Shown here piece by piece: positions 53,880 through 64,000 of a stretch of DNA of 64,000 nucleotides. The notes under the pieces are model-generated. The model did no database searches, was not told where the DNA came from, and was given only the letters and a program-made list of their open reading frames with translations. The stretch comes from Aldrovandia affinis (lineage: Eukaryota > Chordata > Actinopteri > Notacanthiformes > Halosauridae). Location of the stretch: contig JAINUG010000114.1 of NCBI GenBank assembly GCA_029706075.1, positions 1,984,001-2,048,000 on the forward strand, in the 5' to 3' direction. Both the position numbers and the translations under genes were made by a program. Numbering within the stretch: position 1 is the stretch's first letter; the number at the start of each line of letters is the position of its first letter.

Positions 53880-55495
53880 TCACGATATTTTATCATACAC
53901 ACGCGACAAAAACATTGACAGAAACCTTAGAATCGCGACTTTCCGATTTGAGCACTGGCAAATCAAATGGGATTTTTTAAATTAGGTTAATTAGACCAAA
54001 AGTAAACCTTGCCTTTTACTCTCTTTTTTACCTGTTAGTAACGTCCCCCTTCTATTGACATGGTAACTAGGTGCTAGTTTCGGGAGGTGTGTGGGGAGGG
54101 GCGTGGGGCCATGTGTGAAAACGCCGACTGTCGACAATTTGAAGCAAGATTTTATACAGACATACAATTTTATTCAAGATGGAAAGATTTTCTGCGCTGC
54201 AGTGTTTGAGAGCATTGATGGAAAGCGACGAGGACAACAACTGACGAAGAGAAAGTAACTATATTTGATTTGCCATGTTATCAAATACTCGTATATATAT
54301 ATTCAATATATGAATTCCGCGTCTTGTGACTACATATTCCGCGTGTTGCAACGTAACAAATTTCAATAGGCACACAAGATCTATGGAAGAATACTTTTCA
54401 AACAGCCTAAAATGTTATAAAAAATCGTATGTAGCATGATCGGTTTCATGATCTCACGTCCTTGTAAAATCGATTCTTGTTTTTGTTTATTATAAGAGTG
54501 CTTCTGTTTAGTTAAATCCACGTTTGGGATTACGTTTTGGATTTGCTGTTTAGCTAGCTTTGTTTGTTCCAGTTCGTTTATCATTTTGGTTTGTTTTGTG
54601 AGTTATTTGCGTGTAGCCTCCGACATTGTTTTGCCTACGTTTGTGGATAATAAAATAAGAGCCAAAATGGCTGCTGCCACAAGAAGCGCTTGTCGTGAAA
54701 GGAGAAATGGTAACTCAAATATTGCTTAGCCATTTAAAATCTAAATTGTGAGTTGTTGTTTTAACTCTAAAGAGGCAAAAAATCACAAAAAAGTTTAATT
54801 GGAAGACCCTTTTTTTCCTTGGGTCTCAGGAGGATATTATGTGCATTATTGTTAGGCTGTATGACTTGTAATATGTGGCATTCCCTGTATATACTGTATA
54901 GTAGTTTGTGTGCTGTTTTCAATAAATCTTCCAAAATGAAAAAGCATATATTCTTCTGCATGGCTCACTGACTTGCTTACTCTGATGGCCTTTGAGAGAG
55001 AGATGGCCCATCTGACAGATCTTAGAGGTGTGGACAATGAATAATGAATATTCAGGTATTTAGCATTTAGCCCTCCCACAGCCTGAAATAAATGTGACCA
55101 GTTCTGATAAAAACAGGTTTTTAGCTATTTAGATCTCAGATGTGCTAAACTGTTTTCACACCCTTACATAACCAAGACCTTGATGAACAAACGCACATTG
55201 GCAAAACAATTCGTCACTATAGTTTAGTGTGTGCTTTCACAACTTTTGTGACAGCAGAAAAATTTACTATTTTTAACTTGTGTGTTTGTAGATCTATTTA
55301 CAAGCTGCATATGATACTGACCAAACTATTGATGGCATACAAATGTAGCTGTGATTGTCCTTCAAATAAAAATATCAAACACTTTGGAGTAAGTGTGTGT
55401 TAAATTGATGAAATTTAGATAAATATCAGACTATGCCAAAATTACAAACCATCTCAAAGCTTAGCACGGACCTCAGAGGGTTAAGGGGGGGGTCC
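53880..55495. other. intergenic, no feature recognised
   Basis: AT-rich; short ORFs only. The last 20 bases (TTAAGGGGGGGGTCC) look like a polypurine run before the LTR at 55496. Confidence 0.5.
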
Positions 55496-56234
55496 TGTCA
55501 TGGTTGTTCCCCAGATTCACCGCCAGGTGGCAGTGTTGCACCTTCCTTGTGGGAGGTGCACAGGTGGGGCTTATTTGCAATCACCCTCCTATTTAAACAC
55601 GCACCTTGGTTCTAATCGGGATGAAATCGTAAGACATCTTTACGATTTAGCCGGTAAGGTAGTGGTGTCTTTTTCAAGACGCTACACAAAGACTTATGGT
55701 AGAAACTACTATCTCTATTCAAACCTTTTCAAAGAAAGAACAACCTTAGTAGTACCTACAATAGGAACCCTGCTCTCTATAAGGAGCTTTTGTTTGGTTT
55801 CTTTTGTTCAGTCGGTTCGACTGTGTTTTGGGTTACATTATTGTTCTTTTGGCTCTCCTAGGCTTTTCTCGTTTTCGGACACTCGGTGTCTTTGATTTAG
55901 TAGTTTGTTTTCTCTATTACCATTTGGTATCCGGTGGATGTATTTACACCACTGTATGTTTTGTGTTCAGAAAATAAATAGTATAAGGTATTTGGTTTAC
56001 CGGGTGTTTTGCTACCCTCACCTTATTAACTCTGCGGAGTTCTTCATTTCTTTTGTTTGTGTCAGTGTGACATTTAGCCACCCGTTGGGTGATATTTTCC
56101 GTTCCTCCCTTTTGTTCGTCTCTCCCCTAATTCTCTGTTTATCAGAGCTTGTGGTTAGACTGTAGGACTCTACAGTTTAACTTATTGATCCCCCGGGGTA
56201 CTGCGAGTGGCGCCTATCACCATCCACCCTTACA
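55496..56234 (+). mobile_element. solo LTR, family C (739 bp)
   Basis: TGTCATGGTTGTTCCCC...CACCCTTACA, aligned over its length with 2865-3604. Flanks GGTCC and GGTTC match at 4 of 5, so the duplication has decayed by one base or the flank was changed. The L2 LINE starts right at its right side. Confidence 0.82.
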
Positions 56235-57740
56235 GGTTCAGAACAAATCATAGCACAGAAACTGCTCTCACAAAGATAGTCAGCGATCTGAGACTTAATG
56301 CTGATGCCAATAAGATTTCGGTTCTGGTTCTCCTAGATTTAAATGCAGCATTCGACACAGTTGACCATGAAATTCTTTTAAATCGCCTTGAAAACTGGGT
56401 TGATCTCTCTGAATGTGTTTTAAACTGGCTCCGAACTTACATTACAGGAAGAAAATGTTATGTTAGACTGGGGGACCATGTATCAGAGAAACATGACATA
56501 ACCTGTGGTGTCACACAAGGGAGCTGCCTTGCCCCTCTGCTGTTTTCACTATACATGCTTCCTCTAGGTGATATCATCAGGGAACATGATGTTAGTTTCC
56601 ATAGCTATGCTGATGATACACAATTGTACATATCCGTTGAGCCAAGTAATATAGATGCCTTAAGCTCCCTTACTACCTGTCTGTCAGCAATAAATAAATG
56701 GATGAACAATAACTTTCTAAAACTTAATGAGGATAAGACAGAAATCCTATTGGTTGGCCCCAAATCCAAAAGGGATGAGCTGCTTAAAAGACTTGGCAAT
56801 CTGACTCCCTGGATCAAACCAGAAGTAACAAGTCTGGGTGTTATTTTAGACTCCGATCTAAGTTTTACGCCACATATAAGCAAGGTGACCAAGGTGGCAT
56901 TCTTTCACCTCAATGCCAAGGTATGGCCATTCCTGACCCAGCAAGATGCAGAAAAATTAATTAATGCGTTTATCTCAAGATTAGACTATAGACTGTTTAT
57001 CTCAAGATTAGAAGATTAGACTATTGCAATGCACTCTTTACTGGTCTTCCTAAAAAGTCCATTGAGAGGCTGCAGCTTATCCAGAACTCCGCTGCCAGAC
57101 TACTAACTAAAACAAAGAAGAGAGAACACATCACTCCAGTCTTAGTTACACTGCACTGGCTCCCTGTATCTACCAGAATTGATTTTAAAGTCCTTCTACT
57201 TGTTTTCAAAGCTCTAAATGGCTTAGGACTGGCCTATATCACAGATTCTCAGTCGTTCTATGCTCCTTCACGAGCCCTTAGATCCTCTACTGCTGGTTTT
57301 TTAGATACTCTAAACCCCACCCAAAAGAAAATTGGAGATGCAGCCTTCTTCAGCTATGCTCCCAAATTGTGGAACAGTCTACCTAAAGATATTAGAGAGG
57401 CAGGCTCTGTTGACATCTTTAAACGGCACTTAAAAACATATCTCTTTAACCTAGCCTTTTTCTAGCACCACGTCTTATGATATGCGTGCCTCACATGGAG
57501 TCCCATATGCTGTTTTTAAATGACCTTTTATGCTCTTAAATGTTTTATTGTTTTACTGTTTTAATTAATTCATTGATGTTTTATTGTTCATTGATGTTTT
57601 ATTGTTTTATCTTTTGCTTACTCTTAACAATCTTGTTTTATATCTTGTTTTGCTTTGTCTGTGAAGCACTTTGCGCTGCATTTCAATGCATGAAAGGTGC
57701 TATATAAATAAAGATTATTATTATATATTATTATTATAAC
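56235..57740 (+). mobile_element. L2-type LINE, 5' truncated
   Basis: Coding part to 57465, then a 3' untranslated part ending GTGAAGCACTTTGCGCTGCA, GAAAGGTGCTATATAAATAA and (ATT)n, the standard L2 tail. Confidence 0.9.
56240..57465 (+). pseudogene. L2 reverse transcriptase and C-terminal region
   Basis: Begins FRTNHSTETALTKIVSDLR, then LVLLDLNAAFDTVDHEILLN (first catalytic Asp), CGVTQGSCLAPLLFSLYMLP, FHSYADDTQLYISV (YADD active site), NNFLKLNEDKTEILLVG and SLGVILDSDLSFTPHI. At 56970-57020 a partial repeat of TTTATCTCAAGATTAGA shifts the frame and gives a stop. The original frame goes on as [40 protein letters not shown] and [20 protein letters not shown] to TAG at 57463. Endonuclease domain missing by truncation. 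Confidence 0.92.
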
Positions 57741-57959
57741 CGAAACATTTTCCCATAGGTGTTCTTTCAGGTCAGTTGAGACTTGCTTTCCTTAGTGTAC
57801 GGTACACATGGCTTAGTTATTACTGTATTGATTATATTCTGTATTTTGCATTTTTGTAGTAAACATCAGTGAGAAAGGATGACATCAGGAGATGAGACAG
57901 TGTCAGGATTGGAAAGAGAATTGCACAGGGAAGGAAGAAAGTGTATATTAGATTTGTTC

Positions 57960-58305
57960 TGCTATTTGGAGCACAGTCAAGTACAGCTCAGCCCTCCTCT
58001 GTAGTTTTCAGCACAGTCAAGTCCAGCTCAGGCCTCCTCTGCTATTTGCAGCAAAGTCAGGTCCAGCTCAGCCTTCCTCTGTCATGTCCAGCTCAGCCCT
58101 CCTCTGTCATGCCAAGCTTTCAAGTCCAGCTCAGCCCTCCTCTGTCTCAGCCTTCTTCTGTCAAGTCCAGCTCAGCCCTCCTCTGTCTCAGCCATCCTCT
58201 GTCAAGTCCAGCTCAGCCATCCTCTGTCATGCCAAGCTCTCCAGTCCAGCTAAGCCCTCCTCTGTCATGCCAAGCTCTCAAGTCCAGCTCAGCCCTCCTG
58301 TAGTC
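57960..58305 (+). repeat. minisatellite based on CCAGCTCAGCCCTCCTCTGTC
   Basis: About ten tandem units of 21-45 bp, with variable spacers such as ATGCCAAGCTCTCAAGT. The long frames across it (Ser, Pro, Gln rich) are products of the repeat rather than a gene. Confidence 0.85.
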
Positions 58306-58309
58306 CCCT

Positions 58310-60076
58310 TCCATTGCTCTCAGCATTATCCTGTCAGAGAACCAACAGCTCTTGGTATTATTGTATTATTGTTTCAGATTTACTGAATTATCTATCTAAC
58401 TTGAGTATTTGTTCACTTGAAGTAATGCATGCTTTATATATCCATTTGCAGCACATTCCTGCTTCCTCACTCTAAGCACCAGAAGACCAGCAGACCTGGG
58501 AAGCTCTGTCCTCTTCTAGCTCTAGCTCTGTCAGATCATTCTATGCTGTCAGAAGTCCAAGGAACTCCTTGTCCATTAACATGGAATGTTTGTGTTTGTT
58601 TTTAAAGTGTTGCATCAAATAGAAATGCCTACAGCAAAGATGAGGTTATTATGTCTGTTACATGTCTTTTGAATAAAAGCTCATGGACATAATATGCTGC
58701 TAAATGATATGTTGTTTATACACATATAAAGTGAGTGCTGTTTTAAAAAGGGAGGGGTTGCTTGGGTGGTTGCTTCACCAAAAATGTTGGTCACCAGCTG
58801 CCACTGATCACCACATATATTAACTGTCTTATCTGAAGCAGGTTGAAAGTGATGTGCAAAGAGAGTACAACAGAATGTGGTGCATCTAATTATGACACTT
58901 CTGTTACTGATTGCACAGTAGATATCCATGATGATTTGCAATTCGAAATGACACTGAAATGACACTTCAATAAAAATTATTATTAATAAAGTGTATTAAT
59001 AAAACAATTTATATTGTTATGCATACTCAATATATTGGATAGCATTGCTGCTGTTGCAGAGCAGAGTGTAGCTATAACTCCTCATGCAAAAACTCCCCTT
59101 CACTCTGCTGTTATTAGCTGGCCATTATTACCAGCGTTAAGTTATTCATTATCAACTATGTCATTAACATGTCATTTTTGTTTTAGAAATGCTCAGAGAT
59201 CTGCATTGGTCCAGATGTGTCAGTCTCCCTTCCATCTGCAGGAAGACAAGGATCTATTTGTAATGATTTAGATGGCTAGACGCCAGGTAGTTATATGCAT
59301 TTAAATGTCTCTTTCATTATCACTGGGGTTCCATTAATGTCTCAAGGGCTTAATGTGAACACTCAGGTCTTTGTGTGAACATCATTTATCTCAGATTTAA
59401 ATTAACAACAAATATGAAGTAAGGGCTTGTGTTTTCATAGATTTTATGTGTTTCAGTAGTTTGCGTGATGACAGTAAATGGCTTGATGAACATGAAGCAC
59501 TCGCTTAAAACTTCCAGTTTAAAATCCCTGCCAGAGCCAGGATTATACTTCTATGTCTCTTCTGGATCTATTCTGCAGAGCTGGGACAAGAGTGAAAATA
59601 CAGTGAACTTTTAGCTGGGGTATTGCTCAACAGGGAAATTCTCGCATGGTTTTTACCTAACAATTTAAATCGCATTCAAGTGTTTAGGTCAACTTTAGTA
59701 TTGTGGTTCCTCATTGTCTATGTGGTGACAAAATGAGTAAACTCATAAAATGCCCTTAATGAAATTCACAGCATTATTAAAAGACTGATCTGGTTTTTTT
59801 AGGTAAAATTCGGAGGAGCACAGAATGCCTTTATTTATCACAAATAATTACACAAGCAGTGTGAGGAAACAAATGTGAGCAGGTACATGATACTGTGTTG
59901 CATTTTGGGTAAATACATGGGCTTGTAATCAACTCTCCTTGTGCCTTGGATATAGATGCTGAACCTGAACTGCTTCAATAAATATAAATGATTATGATTG
60001 TTATTAAACAAAAACTATTGTATGCACATTGTTACACAGAACTAATAACTATAATATTGTGTGTGGCTCTATTAAA
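58310..60076. other. intergenic, no feature recognised
   Basis: Nothing recognisable beyond short AT-rich runs. Confidence 0.5.
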
Positions 60077-60088
60077 ATGCTATTCTAC

Positions 60089-60263
60089 GGGGGCTCGTGG
60101 TCCAGTGGTTAAAATGGCCACGGAGACCGGGTTATTCTTTGGCCGGGACAATCTATTTTACTGAAATTTCTGCATTTGTTACGGCAGCGAACTCCTTTTT
60201 CCCCACCAAATTGGGAGAAAATGGGATAAAATCAGAAACAAATAAAAAAATAAAATAAAAAAA
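60089..60263 (+). mobile_element. tRNA-SINE, rearranged, with target duplication
   Basis: Head CTCGTGGTCCAGTGGTTAAA (A box), degenerate B box GACCGGGTTATTC, then ACGGCAGCGAACTC and the tail CAAATTGGGAGAAAATGGG followed by A-rich sequence. ATGCTATTCTAC (60077) and ATGTTATTCTAC (60264) flank it. Part of its interior equals the sequence right after the insertion site. Confidence 0.75.
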
Positions 60264-60534
60264 ATGTTATTCTACAATCTATTTTACTGAAATTTCTGCA
60301 TTTGTTCTCCTTTTTCCCCACAATCACGCAGATTGTACCTACCTACCTGCAGTTTAATTACAGCTATTAGTGGGCCACTTAATCTTCATGTTCTGGTGAA
60401 GGTTAAACTGCTGAAACATTAATATGATAGCCTTCTTTTATGAAATATGAAACACAAATATTGCAATGTAATATACCAGGCTGACTGGAATGTCATTTTT
60501 TCTGCCTGCTTTGGAAAACCTACCTTTGTTTTGT

Positions 60535-60690
60535 CCCGAAAACCAAGATTTGTTTGATTCTTGTAGCATTATTACATGAAATGAATCACATTAACAAAGA
60601 AGGAGGATGTTGCTTTATTTAAATCAGGCCTTGAAGAGTGATACAATTAAAGGGCACACTTCATCTGTTTCACAAAACCAAGAAAAATAA
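60535..60690 (+). repeat. dispersed repeat, copy 2
   Basis: Matches 43590-43740, roughly 80-85% by eye. Confidence 0.7.
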
Positions 60691-61150
60691 CAATTATTTT
60701 TCTCTGTCCTCCTGTGTGAATGTATTTTTTTCTTTTTTTAGAATATAAAAGTTCCACTGCGTCACCTGGTATGAAAGTAAGTCTGTGACCCCATTATTTA
60801 TTTTAGTTCCGAAGCTCCAATCCCAAGACATTCTGGGAAAAAAGAAAGTGATCCTTTCCCCCCATCACCGCCACCACTACTGTCACCAATTCCATGATTG
60901 CTTATATTCCACTAACCATTGCTCCACTGCTCAGACATTCACTTGACAGTTGCCTTTGTACTGTATGAAGAAAAGGCCTTTGATAAAGAATAGAGAAAAA
61001 GTGACTGCTTTGAGCAAACAAGTAATTAATGGCTATCTTCTGTAAACTGGTGGAGGGAGGGAGGGAGGAAATGAGGGAAGGAGCTAGAGAGCAAGTGAGA
61101 TCTGAGGGAGCGAGCAAGAGAGAGGAGCATATGAGTGTCTCCATGCATTT

Positions 61151-61211
61151 GTGTGTGTGTGTGTGTGTGCGTGAACATATGCATGTGCATGTGTGAGTGT
61201 GTGTGTGTGTG
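61151..61211. repeat. (GT)n microsatellite, interrupted
   Basis: Two GT runs separated by GCGTGAACATATGCATGTGC. Confidence 0.85.
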
Positions 61212-63374
61212 CTTTGCAGTTCTAGAGTATGACTATAGGTGTGTACTTAGTTCCATGTGTTCTCAATCATAGCAAATCACTGTTTATTTAATCTGACTGG
61301 GCCAGCCTAATGTGCATGTGCATATTAATATACAGTCAAATAAAGGCTGAGGGAATCCATGTGCACACCGGAGCTTCACCAGCGTGTGTCACGGTCTAAC
61401 AACAACAACAACCCATATTTAATAGGCTTTGCTCTTAAAGTGCCCAAATAAATCTATCCCATATATCAGTGCAGAGCTGACCTATTCTAGTTTGCCAGAA
61501 ATTAAAAGATGCAGCATGTCACTTCAGAAATATCACCTGCTCAAAAATGTTTTACCTATTTTTTTGTTTTTGTGGCAGGAGTAACTATGTCTCTTTTAAG
61601 GGGGGTGTGTCTCTAAGGTGGTCCATGAGAAAGACACACTGAGACTACCCCAGATTCATTGGCCTTGACTTCCTTGTGTTCCTGCTGATAACATCTGCAC
61701 TACACATGGCTAACTAAGGCATCCCATGCGACACGTCTGACCAAAATGTTCTCACTAGCCAGGTCACAAACCGTCATGAATTTTCATGTACAGAACTCAT
61801 ATGGATAGTGTCCGGCCCAAGTCAACAATCTGCATATGAGCTAAATGAGTTAAAGTCTGATTTTGCATAGTGCACACTACCTAATACCAATGCATTTCTC
61901 CCCTTTTTACAAATGAGAATAAATACTAGCTAGCTGGCTGGTTTCAAAAGTTCTTAAAATGTTCACGCAAAGAGGAAAGTCACAATTAAGGCATGCTGTA
62001 GTAAATCAGATGACATATTTAATCAACCTAATTTACAAAATCTCCACCCTGTTTTAACGTGTTCACCCAGGTATATATATGTATGAACAGATTTAAGTAT
62101 TTATCTAAAGGAAAAACACAAAGTGACTTAACTCCCACAAATTACATGCTAATAGCGATTTGACCCCTTCCCATCCCTTCCCATAAATTTGATGTAGATA
62201 TTGCAACCTTTTAGGAAATGCTTTTCGAATGCAAAAGTAGTCGCTAAAAGGTCACAATATCTACGTCAGATTTACTAAGCGGTTGCAAGAGGTAAAATCA
62301 TCACTATCACATCCCCTGAGTGTGAAGGCAGCATGAAATATATCAATTATGATAGTATTTCAGTATGAACAATGTGAAAAGTTTAATATTATCATAGATA
62401 TGAGAGATGTGCACTGTGTTTACTGGGACATTATGTCTCCATCTGTAACATTGTCACAGCCAGCGATGATGAAAATGCGAGATATAATAGGGAAAAGCAT
62501 CTGGAAACTTGAAGATATCTTGGTAAAGCTGAAAAGCACATTGGTTATTTCTTGAATTTTTTAGTAAAAAGAGAGCCCTAATGGGAAAGGTCTTTAGTGT
62601 GCCAAATTCTGATAGATGATAAATTCAGCCATTTGAGGAATTCACACTTAGCCACCATGAAGGCATTAGATTAATTCACTCAGATAGTGTGCTGGAAATG
62701 TAGCGTTAGATTTTTATTAGGCAGACATTTTGAGGCCTAAAAATTTTATGTATTTAGTGTTCTTAGAAAGACCCCAACCTGCAAGGTGTGGTTTCAGGAT
62801 GTGCATATCTGGTTTATACATAATACAGGGGAAGTAGAATGGGTAATTCAGAATTTATAGGATGTTCCAGGTCAGTGAAAGTGTCCAAAGCATTTACTGT
62901 ATCCATTTGTTTGTCTGTATCCACCTTTACCTCTCAGAGTTGGTTTAAAGAAACTGATATGGCCTCCCCTTTGTCTCCAATGTTATCAACTCCTCTCTTT
63001 TCTCTGGCTCTGTCCCCTCTCCCCTCAAAACACATTCAGTTTATTTTCCTTCACTGTTGATCTCAGGTACATTGTAACACGTTTCAATAAAGAAAACAAC
63101 CTTTGTCCAGAGTAATTTGCAATCAGTAATGCCAGATACATGACATGTGAAGGCATATTTCCATGTTGGGGAATGCATAGTCCAGGCCTAGCTCTCTGAG
63201 CTTCTTACACATGCTCATCACTGATTGTTCACCCTTTACCATTGAGCTGAACTGGCAAAACTAACTGTAAAGTTATTCTCAAGATAGTGTGTGTATATTT
63301 CTTTCAGATGTTCTGTGACTGCACACACGGATGCCCATTGAATGAACTTTTGTAAGGAAACTGAATTTTTCTAT

Positions 63375-63790
63375 GCTCTGCTGACACTGCTGCTCACCAC
63401 CAGAGGGTGGCATTGGACACTTGCGGATTCCCTGATTGTGTTATTGTATTATTGGTTAATGATTTGATAGTTTTCACCTGTGCCTTGTTTCATTGTCTTG
63501 AGTGGTCCCTCCTCTGTCTCATTTTCTTGGTCTATTTAAGTTGCATGTTTTCTTTGTTCTGGGCTCGGGCATGAATGTTTCTAGTGTTTTGTTCTCTTGA
63601 GTTTGTTCGCTGAGTTTTTTACTTTTGCCCTCCTTAATTTTGTTTCGCATCAGTGTTTTATTTAGATCCTATGTTTGATTTTGTTTTGTTTCATTCAATT
63701 ATTAGTATTTTGGATTCCTGCCTCTTCATAGTCCTGCATCCTACTCCCCTCATTTTAAACGCTGGGCTAACTTAACTATGCCACTCTGCT
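63375..63790 (+). repeat. possible LTR-like sequence at the right edge
   Basis: CACCAGAGGGTGGCA, a TATTTAAG promoter-like box near 63533 and a long pyrimidine/T-rich leader resemble U3/R of fish gypsy LTRs, but no terminal TG...CA pair or second copy is visible. Confidence 0.3.
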
Positions 63791-64000
63791 AATGATATCT
63801 CTGCAGAGCTGCCGTCTCAATCACTGTGAAGCAAGTGATTGAGGCTGGCTATCTGTTGATTTTGATGCCGGGCCAGGGCCAGGGCCAGGGCCTGAGAGGA
63901 ACTTTTGCAAAGCCACATTCTGTCTTTTCTTTCTTCCTCTTCATTTTTATTTTTTTGTGTTTTGCTGCACATAGCAAGCATAATCTGCACTGACCTGGAA

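Larger units (their letters stand above)
60276..63374. other. intergenic with simple repeats
   Basis: 60535-60690 is copy 2 of the dispersed repeat at 43590. GT-rich microsatellite at 61151-61211 and GGGA run near 61050. No gene. Confidence 0.5.

Noticed and set aside
57941-58386. 120- and 100-codon Ser/Pro-rich ORFs as a mucin-like gene
   Set aside because: They are frames through a minisatellite, with no signal peptide or flanking coding sequence.

Overview
The window looks like 64 kb of intergenic DNA from a ray-finned (teleost) fish. Evidence for that: Tc1, hAT, PIF/Harbinger, ISL2EU-like and Ginger-like DNA transposons, L2 and I/Nimb-like LINEs, Ty3/gypsy elements including a Gmr1-type one, and tRNA-derived SINEs including one with the 3' tail common in fish genomes (around CTCTGGATAAGAGCGTCTGC). 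I found no convincing host protein-coding gene, no genuine tRNA or rRNA gene, no CRISPR array and no bacterial-type operon. Almost every long reading frame belongs to a decayed mobile element.

Layout. 1-1000: gag-like coiled-coil remnant plus LTR end (family D). 2330-5215: Ginger-like transposon (integrase plus OTU protease, minus strand), split by a 740-bp solo LTR (family C) and a 45-bp insert. 5213-6430: SINE piece, dead Tc1, SINE tail. 6886-7836: Harbinger-like remnant. 10090-10777: LINE piece and family D LTR. 10806-17287: Ty3/gypsy element on the minus strand with domain order gag-PR-IN-RT-RH; its 3' LTR holds an ISL2EU-like deletion derivative. 17297-18408: Tc1 with three nonsense codons. 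20265-21793: hairpin containing a hAT element containing a pogo-like MITE. 22370-23686: Tc1 piece and a 5'-truncated LINE with a clean target duplication. 23989-24886 and 41794-42685: two solo LTRs of one family. 29640-31598: Tc1 remnant and a GGGCCC-ended element holding a solo LTR. 33993-40926: a 3.46-kb tandem duplication. 46050-50233: two SINEs flanking a family C solo LTR that contains one Harbinger copy nested inside the terminal repeat of another. 50527-53850: chromodomain gypsy element missing RT/RH/IN and split by a 1.26-kb solo LTR. 55496-57740: family C solo LTR abutting an L2 LINE. 57960-58305: minisatellite. The rest is mostly AT-rich DNA with scattered repeats.

The elements do not act together as a pathway. 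What the window records is an order of insertions: many can be placed exactly because removing the younger element restores the older reading frame or leaves a target-site duplication. The strongest items are the ISL2EU-like derivative carrying the first exons of two convergent genes (THAP and SWIM types), the Gmr1-type element with a SCAN-like gag, the Harbinger-in-Harbinger-in-LTR nest, and the OTU gene whose frame is restored by removing an LTR. All family assignments are by eye, without database searches.
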